A stretch of 64,000 nucleotides of DNA from Clostridia bacterium (lineage in GTDB: Bacteria; Bacillota; Clostridia; UMGS1840; HGM11507). The notes under the pieces were generated by a model that saw only the letters and a list, made by a program, of their open reading frames with translations, searched no databases and was not told the DNA's origin. The stretch spans positions 1 to 64,000 of the forward strand of contig JAFQLQ010000031.1 of assembly GCA_017414505.1 (NCBI GenBank). Reading direction: 5' to 3'. The position numbers were made by a program, and so were the translations under genes. Shown here piece by piece: positions 18,341 to 27,896 of this stretch. Each line of letters opens with the position of its first letter. Positions within the stretch are counted from its first letter, which is position 1.

Positions 18341-19192
18341 ATGTATAATTTTCCTATAGGTATAATGATGGAATCCTTAAGAGAGGATGACAAAACAGCG
18401 ATTGAATCAGCAGCAAAAATGGGCGTTAAAGGAATGCAGATGTATGCAACAAGGGGTGCACATTCTCCTGAAGAAATGAATTCAGCAAAAAGAAAAGAAC
18501 TTCTTGATATGATGAAATCAAACGGACTTCAGTTTTCTGCATTGTGCGGAGATTTGGGAGAAGGTTTTTGGAGACCGGAACGTAATGCTTCACTGATTGA
18601 AAAATCAAAAAAAATAATTGATATGGCAATTGAACTTGAAACAAACGTTGTTACTACCCATATTGGTGTTATTCCTGCAGATAAAAATTGTGACAGATAC
18701 AAAATTATGCAGGAGGCTTGCTTTGAATTAAGCAGATATGCAGATTCCTTAAATGCACATTTTGCAATTGAAACAGGACCTGAAATTGCACAGACATTAA
18801 AGGAGTTTCTGGATTCATTAAATTCCACAGGTGTTGCAGTAAACTTAGATCCTGCAAACTTTGTTATGGTAACAGGGGACGACCCTGCAAAAGCAGTATA
18901 TACCTTAAAGGATTATATTGTTCATACTCACGCAAAAGACGGTATAAAGCTTCTTGATATCAAGACGGAAATTATATACGGTGTAGAAAAAGAAGAAGAT
19001 ATTGTACATAGTAAAGCTTTTGAAGAAGTGCCGCTTGGAAAAGGAAGCGTTAACTTTGATGAGTATCTTAAGGCTCTTGAAGAAATCGGATACAAAGGCT
19101 TCTTAACAATTGAACGTGAGGTTGGAGAAAATCCCAAAGCGGATATTCAGATGGCTGTTAAATTCTTAGAAAATAAAATAGAGGTGTTATAA
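18341..19192 (+). CDS. Sugar phosphate isomerase/epimerase (AP-endonuclease-2-like TIM barrel)
   Basis: A 283-residue TIM-barrel protein of the xylose isomerase-like family. Candidate metal ligands are Glu in AIETGPE, Asp in NLDPAN, His in HTHAKD and Glu in TIEREVGE. Such proteins isomerise or epimerise ketoses or dehydrate inososes. ATG at 18341 is chosen over the upstream TTG (18323) because the GAAAGAAGG site lies between them. It heads a three-gene operon with an oxidoreductase (1-base gap) and a second isomerase. The substrate is unknown. Confidence 0.87.
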   Translation: MYNFPIGIMMESLREDDKTAIESAAKMGVKGMQMYATRGAHSPEEMNSAKRKELLDMMKSNGLQFSALCGDLGEGFWRPERNASLIEKSKKIIDMAIELETNVVTTHIGVIPADKNCDRYKIMQEACFELSRYADSLNAHFAIETGPEIAQTLKEFLDSLNSTGVAVNLDPANFVMVTGDDPAKAVYTLKDYIVHTHAKDGIKLLDIKTEIIYGVEKEEDIVHSKAFEEVPLGKGSVNFDEYLKALEEIGYKGFLTIEREVGENPKADIQMAVKFLENKIEVL

Positions 19193-19193
19193 A

Positions 19194-20252
19194 ATGAGTA
19201 AAATTAAAATTGGTGTTATCGGTGTAGGAAGTATTTCCGAATGTCATATTGAATCATATAAAAAGAATCCCGATGTAGAGTTGTATGCTTTTTGTGATAT
19301 TAACGAAGAAACCCTTAAATTAAAAGGTGAAAGACACGGTATTACAAGACTTTACACAAATCTTGATGAAATGCTTGCATTAAAAGAAATTGATGCAGTA
19401 AGCGTATGTACATGGAACTCCGAGCACAAAAGCTGTACAATAGCAGCTTTAAAAGCAGGCAAACACGTTCTTTGTGAAAAACCAATGTCCGTTTCCAAAG
19501 CTGATGCAGAAGAAATGCAGAAAGTTGCAGAAGAAAACGGCAAGCTTCTTATGATAGGATTCGTAAGAAGATATGGTAACGACTGCAGAATTGTGAAAGA
19601 TTTTATTGAAGCAGATTCTCTTGGTGATTTATATTACGCTAAAGCTACATATTTAAGAAGAAACGGAAATCCCGGAGGATGGTTTGGTGATAAATCACGC
19701 TCAGGAGGCGGTCCTCTTATCGACCTTGGTGTTCACGTAATTGACCTTGTAAGATATCTTATGGGCAATCCGAAGCCTGTTTCTGTTTATGGTGCAACCT
19801 TCAAAAAGCTTGATAACAGACCGCATATCAAGGGTAAACAGGGATATAAATCTATTGGTGCAGGCAGTAAAGATATATGTGACGTTGAAGATTTGGCAAC
19901 TGCACTTATCAGATTCGATAACGGAGCTGTTTTATCAATCGAAGCAAGCTTCAGCCTTAATATTAAAAAGGATGAGGGTACAATTGAACTGTTCGGCACA
20001 AAAGGCGGAGCTAAATTGAGTCCGGAGCTTGAAATTTACAATGAAACAAACAATTACCTTACAAATATGTCATTTGATGCAGATACAACGATGGGCTTCG
20101 ACCAGATTTTTGAAAGAGAAATCAATCATTTTGTTGACTGCGTTCAGGGTAAGGCAGAATGTATTGCTCCAGCTTGTGACGGTATTGAATTGATGGGAAT
20201 TCTTGATGCTGTTTATGAATCTGCAAGAACAGGTCATGAAGTAATTCTGTAG
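19194..20252 (+). CDS. Gfo/Idh/MocA-family oxidoreductase
   Basis: A 352-residue NAD(P)-dependent sugar oxidoreductase with a canonical dinucleotide motif (GVIGVGSIS), the acidic residue after the second strand (FCDINEE) and the catalytic EKP motif (HVLCEKPMSVSKADA). The second domain has GGGPLIDLGVHVIDLVRYLMG, with the expected Asp and His. It lies between two sugar isomerases. Together they could oxidise, epimerise and reduce a sugar or inositol in steps, as in inositol or uncommon-hexose pathways. The product is not predictable from sequence alone. Confidence 0.92.
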   Translation: MSKIKIGVIGVGSISECHIESYKKNPDVELYAFCDINEETLKLKGERHGITRLYTNLDEMLALKEIDAVSVCTWNSEHKSCTIAALKAGKHVLCEKPMSVSKADAEEMQKVAEENGKLLMIGFVRRYGNDCRIVKDFIEADSLGDLYYAKATYLRRNGNPGGWFGDKSRSGGGPLIDLGVHVIDLVRYLMGNPKPVSVYGATFKKLDNRPHIKGKQGYKSIGAGSKDICDVEDLATALIRFDNGAVLSIEASFSLNIKKDEGTIELFGTKGGAKLSPELEIYNETNNYLTNMSFDADTTMGFDQIFEREINHFVDCVQGKAECIAPACDGIELMGILDAVYESARTGHEVIL

Positions 20253-20264
20253 GAGGAATATACT

Positions 20265-21131
20265 ATGAAAATTTCGGCAAGTACATATAGCTTTAACCGT
20301 CTTTTGCTTAACGGAACCTATAACCAGTTTACTCTGATTGAAAAAGTAAAAGAAATGGGCTTTGATGCAATAGAATTTGTGGGACTTAATCCTCACGATG
20401 GAAGCTCACTTGAAGAATATGCCGCAAAACTAAGAAAAGAATGCGAACGTGTAGGTTTGGAAATTTCCAATTATACCGTTGGTGCAGATTTCTTAAATGG
20501 TTGTGACGGTGATACAAAGGCAGAAATAGAAAGAGTAAAAAAAGAAGTTGATTTAGCTGAAATTCTTGGTGCTAAAAGTATGAGACACGATGCAACAGGC
20601 GGTCTTGGAAGAGGAAAAAGCTTTGATATGCTTCTTCCTGTTATTGCTGATGCCTGCAGGGAAGTTACGGAATATGCAGAGAAAAAAGGCGTAAAAACAA
20701 TGGTGGAAAATCACGGATTTTTCTGTCAGGATGCTTTGAGAGTGGAAAAGCTTTTCAGTGCCGTAAATCATCCTAATTTCGGTCTTCTTTGCGATATGGG
20801 AAATTTCCTTTGTGCAGATGATGACCCTGCAAAAGCTTTCAGTATTGTTGCACCATATGCGTTCTATGTTCATGCAAAGGATTTCCATATTAAGTCTGCA
20901 GAAGGCACAAATCCCGGAGAAGGCTTTTTCCAGACAAGATGCGGAACCTATATAAGAGGCGCAATTGTAGGACATGGCAATGTTCCGATAAAATCCTGCC
21001 TTAATGCTCTTAAAAAATTCGACTATCCCGGTATGATAGCAATTGAATTTGAAGGTATGGAAGATAATATTGAGGCAATGAGAATCGGCCTTGCAAATTT
21101 AAGAAGATATACCGAAGAAGCAGGTTTATAA
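20265..21131 (+). CDS. Sugar phosphate isomerase/epimerase (TIM barrel)
   Basis: A 288-residue xylose isomerase-like TIM barrel, only distantly similar to the first one in the operon. Metal-site residues are visible: Glu in MVENHG, Asp in LLCDMGN, His in YVHAKDFH and Glu in AIEFEGMEDN. ATG follows AGGAGG by 7 bases. Insertions such as GGLGRGKSFD and the loop EGTNPGEGFF suggest a substrate different from that of the first paralogue. It is the last gene before a strong terminator. Confidence 0.88.
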   Translation: MKISASTYSFNRLLLNGTYNQFTLIEKVKEMGFDAIEFVGLNPHDGSSLEEYAAKLRKECERVGLEISNYTVGADFLNGCDGDTKAEIERVKKEVDLAEILGAKSMRHDATGGLGRGKSFDMLLPVIADACREVTEYAEKKGVKTMVENHGFFCQDALRVEKLFSAVNHPNFGLLCDMGNFLCADDDPAKAFSIVAPYAFYVHAKDFHIKSAEGTNPGEGFFQTRCGTYIRGAIVGHGNVPIKSCLNALKKFDYPGMIAIEFEGMEDNIEAMRIGLANLRRYTEEAGL

Positions 21132-21135
21132 TATT

Positions 21136-21177
21136 AAAAATAATGTCAGTTCAAATTAGAATTGACATTATTTTTTT
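21136..21177 (+). terminator. Rho-independent terminator of the isomerase operon
   Basis: A long stem pairs bases 21136-21152 with 21159-21175 (one G-U), loop AAATTA, with a run of T. The descending arm holds the -35 box (TTGACA) of the next gene. Confidence 0.88.
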
Positions 21178-21190
21178 ACTGTGATATAAT
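21162..21190 (+). promoter_or_regulatory. Consensus sigma-A promoter nested in a terminator
   Basis: A perfect TTGACA (21162-21167), 17 bases and a perfect TATAAT (21185-21190), 32 bases before the start codon of the next gene. The -35 box is part of the upstream terminator stem. Confidence 0.8.
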
Positions 21191-21222
21191 ATTATAAATA
21201 ATGTATCTACGGAGGGAAAAAT

Positions 21223-22548
21223 ATGTTTAAAAAAATATTGACAGCAATGCTGGCTGTTATAATTGGGGTTTCAGCTTCTGCTTTGGCAGCACCAAAGGAC
21301 GAAGTTAAGGAAATTTTTGAAAAGGACCTTCTTAACGGAACAGAAAAAGTTGAAATTTCTTTTGAATTTAAAGATGGAACTTCCGAAGCAGTTTTAAATT
21401 CGGATTTTGGCCAGTTTTTGTCTCAGTATTCTTTTGTAAATGAGAACAAATTCAGAAATAACGAAGATTCTTCGGTTATGAAAACTTACGAAACAACTAC
21501 AGTAAGTATTCTTGGCGAAACAAGCGAATATACATCCTGGCTTGATAAAAATTTAACTGCAAATCCACCTGTATACAGATTGATTTCCAGAACAACAGGA
21601 GACAGTAAATATACCGTTTATGACTATGTTAAATACGGTATGGCAGAATCTATCGGCGGTGCCGACAGCCGTTTTTCACTGGATGATGCTGTTGTTTCAG
21701 ATATAGCAAATGCGGATATTCAGTATATGGGTATGTATGGTGAATATACACTTACATATAAAGAAGATACCGCAAAATTACTTCTTCCTGCAATGGAAAC
21801 ACTTTTGAAACCTTATCTTGATGCATATCTGCTTACAGATACCGAAGGTTTAGCAGCAAAGCTTGGTGCTCTTTCAATTTTTGATGCCACACCAATAACA
21901 AAGCATATTGTATGTAGCTTTACCGGTTATTTAACACTGGATGAAACAAGTATTAATTTCAAATTCAATTTATATGATGTGTGTCAGGCTCTTGGAATCA
22001 ATCCGGGTGATTTCACCAAAGAAGCTTCTGATGTAGCATTAACAATGAAAGTTGTTAAACGTAATTATGATTTGAATTCAAAAGAAGAGCTTCCGTTCCC
22101 GGCTTTACGAGATGATAACACAATTAATATCAATCCCCGTTATGCAATGGGAAATGTACTTTTCAAAGATGAAATAAATGTTTTTGTTGATTACAACAGA
22201 GTGTATTTTGATGTTCTTCCCAAAATTGTTGAAGACAGAACTCTGGTTCCAATAAGAGCTCTTGCAAATGCACTTGGTATTTCAAACGACAATATAATTT
22301 ATGACGAGAAAACTGAAAACATCACAATAAAAAATGGTAAAACAACAATCAAACTTACAGTAGGCAGTAATATAGCATATATTAACGGTGAAGAGAAGAT
22401 TATTGATGTTCCTGCAAATGTTTATGACGACAGAACGCTTCTTCCTCTTAGATTTATTGCCGAAGCTTTTGATTGTATCGTAGACTGGACAGAGTTTTCC
22501 GAAAACGGAGTTCAGACAGGCGGTATTGTTGATATTACAACTAAATAA
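21223..22548 (+). CDS. Secreted protein with C-terminal copper amine oxidase N-like 'stalk' domain
   Basis: A 441-residue exported protein. The signal peptide ends near residue 23 (VSASALAAPKD). The middle (about 30-310) is an unfamiliar domain with several Tyr-rich stretches that looks like a lipoprotein-type beta domain. From about 319 comes a stalk domain (PF07833): VEDRTLVPIRALANALG and DDRTLLPLRFIAEAFD are its two repeat signatures. That domain is common in cell-wall proteins of Clostridia and does not imply copper or oxidase activity. It is a single gene between a consensus promoter and a terminator, so probably well expressed. The function is unknown. Confidence 0.85.
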   Translation: MFKKILTAMLAVIIGVSASALAAPKDEVKEIFEKDLLNGTEKVEISFEFKDGTSEAVLNSDFGQFLSQYSFVNENKFRNNEDSSVMKTYETTTVSILGETSEYTSWLDKNLTANPPVYRLISRTTGDSKYTVYDYVKYGMAESIGGADSRFSLDDAVVSDIANADIQYMGMYGEYTLTYKEDTAKLLLPAMETLLKPYLDAYLLTDTEGLAAKLGALSIFDATPITKHIVCSFTGYLTLDETSINFKFNLYDVCQALGINPGDFTKEASDVALTMKVVKRNYDLNSKEELPFPALRDDNTININPRYAMGNVLFKDEINVFVDYNRVYFDVLPKIVEDRTLVPIRALANALGISNDNIIYDEKTENITIKNGKTTIKLTVGSNIAYINGEEKIIDVPANVYDDRTLLPLRFIAEAFDCIVDWTEFSENGVQTGGIVDITTK

Positions 22549-22569
22549 AGCAGAACTACTTTACATAAG

Positions 22570-22605
22570 AAAAAAACATTCCGAATATAAACGGGATGTT
22601 TTTTT
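22570..22605 (+). terminator. Rho-independent terminator
   Basis: The stem CATTCCG / CGGGATG (one G-U) has a loop of 8, flanked by seven A and seven T. Confidence 0.8.
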
Positions 22606-22668
22606 ATGTTATAAAATCTTTTTGATAATCGGATTACCAAATTGAATATCGTCTTTTGGGATTGAATA

Positions 22669-22698
22669 TTTACTTTATGTTTAAAGGTAAGTTATAAT
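22669..22698 (+). promoter_or_regulatory. Probable promoter of the ABC transporter operon
   Basis: TTTACT (22669-22674), 18 bases and TATAAT (22693-22698), 33 bases before the TTG start. The poor -35 suggests dependence on an activator such as the AraC protein at 36682. Confidence 0.45.
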
Positions 22699-22731
22699 AA
22701 AATCACTAAAACGGAGAAAGGGTGTATTATC

Positions 22732-23676
22732 TTGAGTACAATGACAGAAAAAAAATCACTGCCTTCAACACGTCGCAGAAAATGGAAAAAAATTCTTGAA
22801 TATAAGCAGCTGTACTTTCTGCTTTTGCCTGCAGTTATTTATATTGCAATATTCTGCTATCAGCCCATGTACGGACTTGTAATGGCGTTTAAAAATTTTT
22901 CCCCGCTGGACGGAATATGGGGGAGTCCCTGGGCAGGACTGAATCATTTTCAGCGATTTGTAACTTCGCCGGTATTTTTTGATATTCTGAAAAATACACT
23001 TACACTTAGTATTTATTCTTTAGTGGCAGGATTTCCGCTTCCCATAGTTCTTGCGTTTGCCCTGCACTATACAAGAAATAAATATTTCAAGAAAACAGTT
23101 CAGACTATAACCTATGCACCGCATTTTCTATCGGTTGTTGTTATTTGCAGTTTGTGTCTTATTCTGTTTTCACCCCGTACGGGTATTGTAAATACCGCAA
23201 TTGAAAAGCTGGGTAATGAACGAATTTTCTTTATGGCAGAACCTAAGTATTTCAAACACATTTATGTGTGGTCGGGAATCTGGCAGAACTGTGGATGGAA
23301 TTCCATTATTTATATGGCTGCACTTGCCGGTATAGACCAGAGCATTCACGAAAGTGCAATGATAGACGGTGCAAATCAGCTTCAGAGAATGTGGTATATA
23401 GATTTTATGGGAATTTTACCAACTATTGTTGTACTTCTTATTCTTAATACAGGTTCAATAATGAGTGTTGGTTATGAAAAGGTTTTACTGCTTCAAAATT
23501 CGCTTAATGCCGAAGCTTCGGAAGTAATTTCAACCTATGTTTACAAAAAAGGTGTTGTAGGCGGCGAGTATAGCTTTTCTACAGCAGTTGGTCTGTTTAA
23601 TTCGCTTATAAACTTCATTCTTCTTTTCAGCGTTAATATGATTTCAAGAAAGCTGAATGATGTAAGCTTGTGGTAG
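22732..23676 (+). CDS. ABC sugar transporter permease (LplB type)
   Basis: A 314-residue inner-membrane permease of the binding-protein-dependent sugar family (MalF/LplB group). A first helix near 30-50 is followed by QPMYGLVMAFKNF, a mark of LplB-like permeases. The EAA-loop signature is HESAMIDGANQLQRMWYIDF (about 204-223). TTG at 22732 is taken as start since AAAGGG lies 9 bases upstream; ATG at 22741 is the alternative. With the next two genes it forms an importer for oligosaccharides. No ATPase gene is present, as usual for this family, which shares an MsmX-like ATPase encoded elsewhere. Confidence 0.92.
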   Translation: MSTMTEKKSLPSTRRRKWKKILEYKQLYFLLLPAVIYIAIFCYQPMYGLVMAFKNFSPLDGIWGSPWAGLNHFQRFVTSPVFFDILKNTLTLSIYSLVAGFPLPIVLAFALHYTRNKYFKKTVQTITYAPHFLSVVVICSLCLILFSPRTGIVNTAIEKLGNERIFFMAEPKYFKHIYVWSGIWQNCGWNSIIYMAALAGIDQSIHESAMIDGANQLQRMWYIDFMGILPTIVVLLILNTGSIMSVGYEKVLLLQNSLNAEASEVISTYVYKKGVVGGEYSFSTAVGLFNSLINFILLFSVNMISRKLNDVSLW

Positions 23677-23691
23677 AAAGGAGAAGAAAAA

Positions 23692-24576
23692 ATGGATATA
23701 CAGTTAAAAGAAGACAAAATTCTTAATATAATAACTTCAATAATACTTGTTATTATAACTCTGATTGCATTTTATCCTTTGTATTTTGTTTTTATAGCAT
23801 CTTTTTCAGATCCGGTTTCTGTATCGCTTGGAGAAACGTGGCTTTTCCCAAAAGGAATCAATCTGGAAGGCTATAAGAATATTTTAAGTGAACAAAAAAT
23901 ATGGACAGGATATGCCAATTCACTTGTTTACACAGTTATAGGAACAATTCTTAATGTTGTTGTTACTATGGCAACTGCGTTTCCGCTTACAATCAAAGAT
24001 TTACCGGGAAAAAAATATATAATGATTTATTTTATGATTACTATGTTTTTCGGCGGAGGACTTATCCCTACATATTTCCTTATGAAAAATCTTGGCTTGC
24101 TTGACAACCGTCTTGTAATGATAATTCCGGGACTGATTTCCGTATGGAATGTAACAATTGCAAGAACCAATATACAGTCCACCATTCCGGATGAGCTTAT
24201 AGAAGCCGCAAGAATGGACGGATGCTCGTTTATAGGTTGCTTTTTCAGAATGATTCTTCCGCTTTCAAAAGCAATTATGGCAGTTCTTGTTCTGTATTAC
24301 GGAGTAGGTCACTGGAATGCTTATTTCAGTGCTATGATTTATCTGTCGGATACCGCAAAATATCCTCTGCAGCTTGTGCTGCGTGAAATACTTATTCAGA
24401 CAGAGCTTACTCTTGAGCTTATACAGGATAACGAAATGGCACGTAAATCTATGGAAAATGTTGAACTTATGAAATACGGAATTATAGTTGTTGCAAGTGT
24501 TCCGGTGCTTATTCTATATCCGGCGGTGCAGAAGTATTTTGTAAAAGGTGTTATGGTTGGCTCATTAAAAGGATAA
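23692..24576 (+). CDS. ABC sugar transporter permease (LplC/YtcP type)
   Basis: A 294-residue partner permease with six predicted helices. The start has the LplC-like order of helix then PLYFVFIASFSDP. The EAA loop is DELIEAARMDGCSFIGCFFR (about 163-182), and the tail VQKYFVKGVMVGSLKG is the standard ending of this group. It lies 15 bases after its partner behind AAAGGAG. It forms the channel together with the product of the preceding gene. Confidence 0.93.
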   Translation: MDIQLKEDKILNIITSIILVIITLIAFYPLYFVFIASFSDPVSVSLGETWLFPKGINLEGYKNILSEQKIWTGYANSLVYTVIGTILNVVVTMATAFPLTIKDLPGKKYIMIYFMITMFFGGGLIPTYFLMKNLGLLDNRLVMIIPGLISVWNVTIARTNIQSTIPDELIEAARMDGCSFIGCFFRMILPLSKAIMAVLVLYYGVGHWNAYFSAMIYLSDTAKYPLQLVLREILIQTELTLELIQDNEMARKSMENVELMKYGIIVVASVPVLILYPAVQKYFVKGVMVGSLKG

Positions 24577-24599
24577 TTAATTATAAAGGAGAGAAAATT

Positions 24600-26168
24600 A
24601 TGAAAAAAACAGTAAAATTAATGGCGGTTTTAGGTGCAGTTGCCATTACCGCATCGTCGCTGGCGGGTTGCGGAGGAAATAAAACCGAAACCTCTTCAGG
24701 CGAAGGGCTTGCACTGTTAAACGAAACAGGTCTTCCCATTGCAAAAGAAGAAGTTACTTTAGAGGTAGCTGTACAGAAAGCTCCTCATGTAACCAATTTT
24801 GAAAAAATGCCTATGCTTCAGGAACTGGAAGAAAAAACAAACGTAAAAATCAAATGGCGTGAGCTTCCTTCCGATTCATTCAATGAAAAGGTTAATCTTA
24901 TGATAGCAAGTGCAGATTTTCCGGATATTATGTGGAGAAAGCTTAACGAACTTCAGCTTACAGAGCTTTCATCCAAAGGTGTAGTATATCCGCTTGATGA
25001 TCTTATAGAAAAATACGCTCCCAGATGGGTTGAGCACTTTAAAAATGTTCCTTATGCAAAAAGAATATCAACAGCTCTTGACGGTCACATTTACAGCCTG
25101 CCCTATATCAGACAGGAAGAAGCAAACAGCGGATTCCGTGATGTAACCTTTATAAATAAGGACTGGCTGGATGCGCTTGGACTTGAGGTTCCCAAAACAA
25201 CAGAAGAATTTAAAAACGTTCTAAAAGCATTTAAGGAAAAAGATCCCAATGGCAACGGTCAAAACGATGAACTGCCGTGGTCATTTGTATATAACAGCGG
25301 TTCCGGCGGAGAGCTTGATATTTACGGAAGTTTTGGTCTTATAGATGTACCCGAAAGAATTGCAGTAAGAGACGGAAAAGTTCTGTTTACCGCAGTACAG
25401 CCGGAAAATAAGGAAGCAGTATCTTACCTTAATTCGCTTTATAAAGATGGTACAATAGATATTGAATCTTTTGTTCAGAATTCCACACAGCTTAATGCTA
25501 AAATCAAAGCACAGCCATCTTTGGTTGGTGTGTATTCTGCATATGGTATGTCTCACGATCCTGCAGTTCAGAACTATGTTCCGCTGCCGCCTCTTACCGG
25601 CCCAAGCGGAGTAAAACCGCAGGTGAGACGTCAGCTTAATGTAGCAGATGCAGGTAACTTTACAATATTTAAAAATAATAAATATCCCGAAATTTCAATG
25701 CGTTGGGCAAACGAACTTGCTGATCCGGAATTTGGTGTAAAAGCGCTTTACAGTCCTCTTGAAAAAGCAGAAGACGGTACATATAACACCTTAAGCTCTG
25801 ATCCTACAGCACTTGCAGAACATCCAATCAACTTCGGCCCGTTTGTAGTTCTTAAAGAAGAAGTGGAAAAAGTAAAAGGAAATACAGGCAAAGACAAAAG
25901 AGAAGAATTTTATCAGGTATACAAGGATTACACAGTTGCAGAAAACGAAATGTTCCCCTTGGTATGGTATACACCGGAGCAGAGAGAAGTGTTTAATCAG
26001 TACAGAACGGAAATTATCGAGTATGTAAAAACCACAAGAGCAAAGTGGATAACCGAAGGCGGAATTGAAGAAGACTGGGACGGATTTGTTAAGAAACTTG
26101 ACGATATGGGATTACAGAAAGTAATGGATGTTTATCAGTCGGGTTATGACGATTTTTATTCAAAATAA
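24600..26168 (+). CDS. Extracellular solute-binding lipoprotein of the sugar ABC importer
   Basis: A 522-residue lipoprotein (LplA-like, solute-binding family 1). The signal peptide ends in the lipobox LAGC with lipidated Cys24. The mature protein has the two-lobe binding fold: an early LEVAVQKAPHV strand, then MIASADFPDIMW, and the aromatic-rich lower half typical of oligosaccharide binders. It would present sugars to the two permeases upstream. Two SLH surface proteins follow in the same direction, so capture at the cell surface and import appear linked. Confidence 0.93.
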   Translation: MKKTVKLMAVLGAVAITASSLAGCGGNKTETSSGEGLALLNETGLPIAKEEVTLEVAVQKAPHVTNFEKMPMLQELEEKTNVKIKWRELPSDSFNEKVNLMIASADFPDIMWRKLNELQLTELSSKGVVYPLDDLIEKYAPRWVEHFKNVPYAKRISTALDGHIYSLPYIRQEEANSGFRDVTFINKDWLDALGLEVPKTTEEFKNVLKAFKEKDPNGNGQNDELPWSFVYNSGSGGELDIYGSFGLIDVPERIAVRDGKVLFTAVQPENKEAVSYLNSLYKDGTIDIESFVQNSTQLNAKIKAQPSLVGVYSAYGMSHDPAVQNYVPLPPLTGPSGVKPQVRRQLNVADAGNFTIFKNNKYPEISMRWANELADPEFGVKALYSPLEKAEDGTYNTLSSDPTALAEHPINFGPFVVLKEEVEKVKGNTGKDKREEFYQVYKDYTVAENEMFPLVWYTPEQREVFNQYRTEIIEYVKTTRAKWITEGGIEEDWDGFVKKLDDMGLQKVMDVYQSGYDDFYSK

Positions 26169-26186
26169 TTTAAAAGGAGGGGTTAA

Positions 26187-27896
26187 ATGAAAAAGATAAT
26201 TGTATTTTTATTAATATTATCTTTGGCTTTTGTCAGTGCTTATGCCTCTGAAATCAATGTTGACAGGGAAAGCGGAGTTATCGTAATATACGGAAGCTGT
26301 GAGCCGGATACAAAAGTTACTCTTCTTATGCTTAAGGATGGCAAAACAAAAGAAGATATTCCTTTGATAAATATGCTTACGTTTGAAGATTATGTGGAAT
26401 ATATCGACCAGACTGTTTCATCATCGGGTGGAGATTTCAGCTTTGTATACGGAGCGCAGAAAAAAGTATCATTTCAGAAATTCAATGTTTTTCTGAAAAA
26501 AATTGCTTTGGATTCTCAAATAGAAGAACTGAACATTGTGTATTATACAAAAGAATCAGCAGATGCAGTAGCGGAAACTATTATAGAAAAAACATCCGGC
26601 ACAGAGATTTATGAAATGATGACTGCAGATGTTTTTGCTTTGCTGGAGCTTGATACACTTTTCTATGAAAACTTCTCCGAAGAAGACCGGATACTTGTTT
26701 TGGATGAAGTGGCAAAGCTTACAGAGGGTGATTCCGTAACTCTGAAAAACACATTCTGGGAAGCATCGCTGCTTAAAGTAATCAACAATACAAAATCTGC
26801 TGATGACCTTAATGCACTTATAAAAAAAGCGGAAAATAAGAAAATTGAACCTTTGGTTTTCGGCCTTTCAATGGCTAAGGACAGCCGCTATGCAAGTCTT
26901 AAAGATTATCAGTCAATGTTTAAAAACAATCTTCTTAAGAAAACAGAATTTGAAAGTGTTTCGGAATATCATAAATGGTGTAATACACAGCTTGCTCTTA
27001 CCTGTATAAAATGCTTTAAAAGCACAGCAATAGAAAGTGTTCTGGAAGAATTTGCAGACGTTCTTGAAATTGATATATCCCTGCTTGATAAAACAATAAA
27101 CAAAGAACTGGTTTTTGTAACCCTTGCAGGAAAGAATTATGATACCCTGGAAGATTTTCAGACTGCTTACAAAAATGCGGTAGCCGGGCCCTCTCAGGTT
27201 CCGATTCCGATTAATCCGCCTGCTTCAGGTTCAACAACTTCTTCCGGAGGCGGAGGGGGCGGAGGCGGAAGCTCGTTCGGAGGCAGCTATAATACAAATG
27301 TTGTAATCCCGGAAGCGGAAAAAGCTCCCGAGGAAACAAAAATAACCTTCAGCGATATAAACAAAGAGCATTATGCATACGACTCTGTTGAATATCTTGC
27401 TTCAAAAAATATTATTTCAGGATTTCCGGACGGCAGTTTTCGTCCTGATGCAAATGTAACAAGAGCAGAGTTTATGAAAATGATTTCAGCAGCATTTTTA
27501 AAAGAACACGGCAATATTGAAATTCCGGCTTTTGAAGATGTATCAGAAAATGTGTGGTATAAACCGTATATGGAGTTTGCAGTAAGCAACGGAATAGTAA
27601 AAGGACTTTCTGAAACCGCACTTGGCGCAGAAAACAATATTAAACGTGAAGAACTGTTTACTATGATTTACAGAGTATGTAATCTTAATAAAATTATGTT
27701 AAATGCTGTAAAGCAAATTACCTTTACAGATGTTGACGAGATTTCCGATTACGCGGCCGAAGCAGTAAAAAGTCTTTCAGAAGCAGGTGTTGCAGGTGGC
27801 TATAACGGAATGATTTCACCAAAAAATTCTGCCACACGAGGAGAATGTGCTAAAATTTTATATGAGATTATAAAACTTCAGGAGGTGCAGAAATGA
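26187..27896 (+). CDS. Secreted protein with C-terminal SLH repeats
   Basis: A 569-residue surface protein. The signal peptide ends near residue 21 (VSAYASEI). The region 22-340 is an unrecognised helical domain. A Pro/Ser and poly-Gly linker follows (about 340-370, with eight Gly in a row), then three S-layer-homology repeats: FSDINKEHYAYDSV, FEDVSENVWYKPYM and FTDVDEISDYAAEA, each with a following TRAEF-like or REELF-like helix. SLH domains bind pyruvylated wall polymer, so the protein is anchored in the wall. It overlaps the next gene by 4 bases (ATGA) and follows the binding protein by 18 bases. Confidence 0.88.
   Translation: MKKIIVFLLILSLAFVSAYASEINVDRESGVIVIYGSCEPDTKVTLLMLKDGKTKEDIPLINMLTFEDYVEYIDQTVSSSGGDFSFVYGAQKKVSFQKFNVFLKKIALDSQIEELNIVYYTKESADAVAETIIEKTSGTEIYEMMTADVFALLELDTLFYENFSEEDRILVLDEVAKLTEGDSVTLKNTFWEASLLKVINNTKSADDLNALIKKAENKKIEPLVFGLSMAKDSRYASLKDYQSMFKNNLLKKTEFESVSEYHKWCNTQLALTCIKCFKSTAIESVLEEFADVLEIDISLLDKTINKELVFVTLAGKNYDTLEDFQTAYKNAVAGPSQVPIPINPPASGSTTSSGGGGGGGGSSFGGSYNTNVVIPEAEKAPEETKITFSDINKEHYAYDSVEYLASKNIISGFPDGSFRPDANVTRAEFMKMISAAFLKEHGNIEIPAFEDVSENVWYKPYMEFAVSNGIVKGLSETALGAENNIKREELFTMIYRVCNLNKIMLNAVKQITFTDVDEISDYAAEAVKSLSEAGVAGGYNGMISPKNSATRGECAKILYEIIKLQEVQK

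Noticed and set aside
21223..22548. Copper amine oxidase activity for the stalk-domain proteins
   Set aside because: Only the N-terminal stalk-type repeat is present; there is no catalytic domain or topaquinone motif here or in the proteins at 33579 and 62409.
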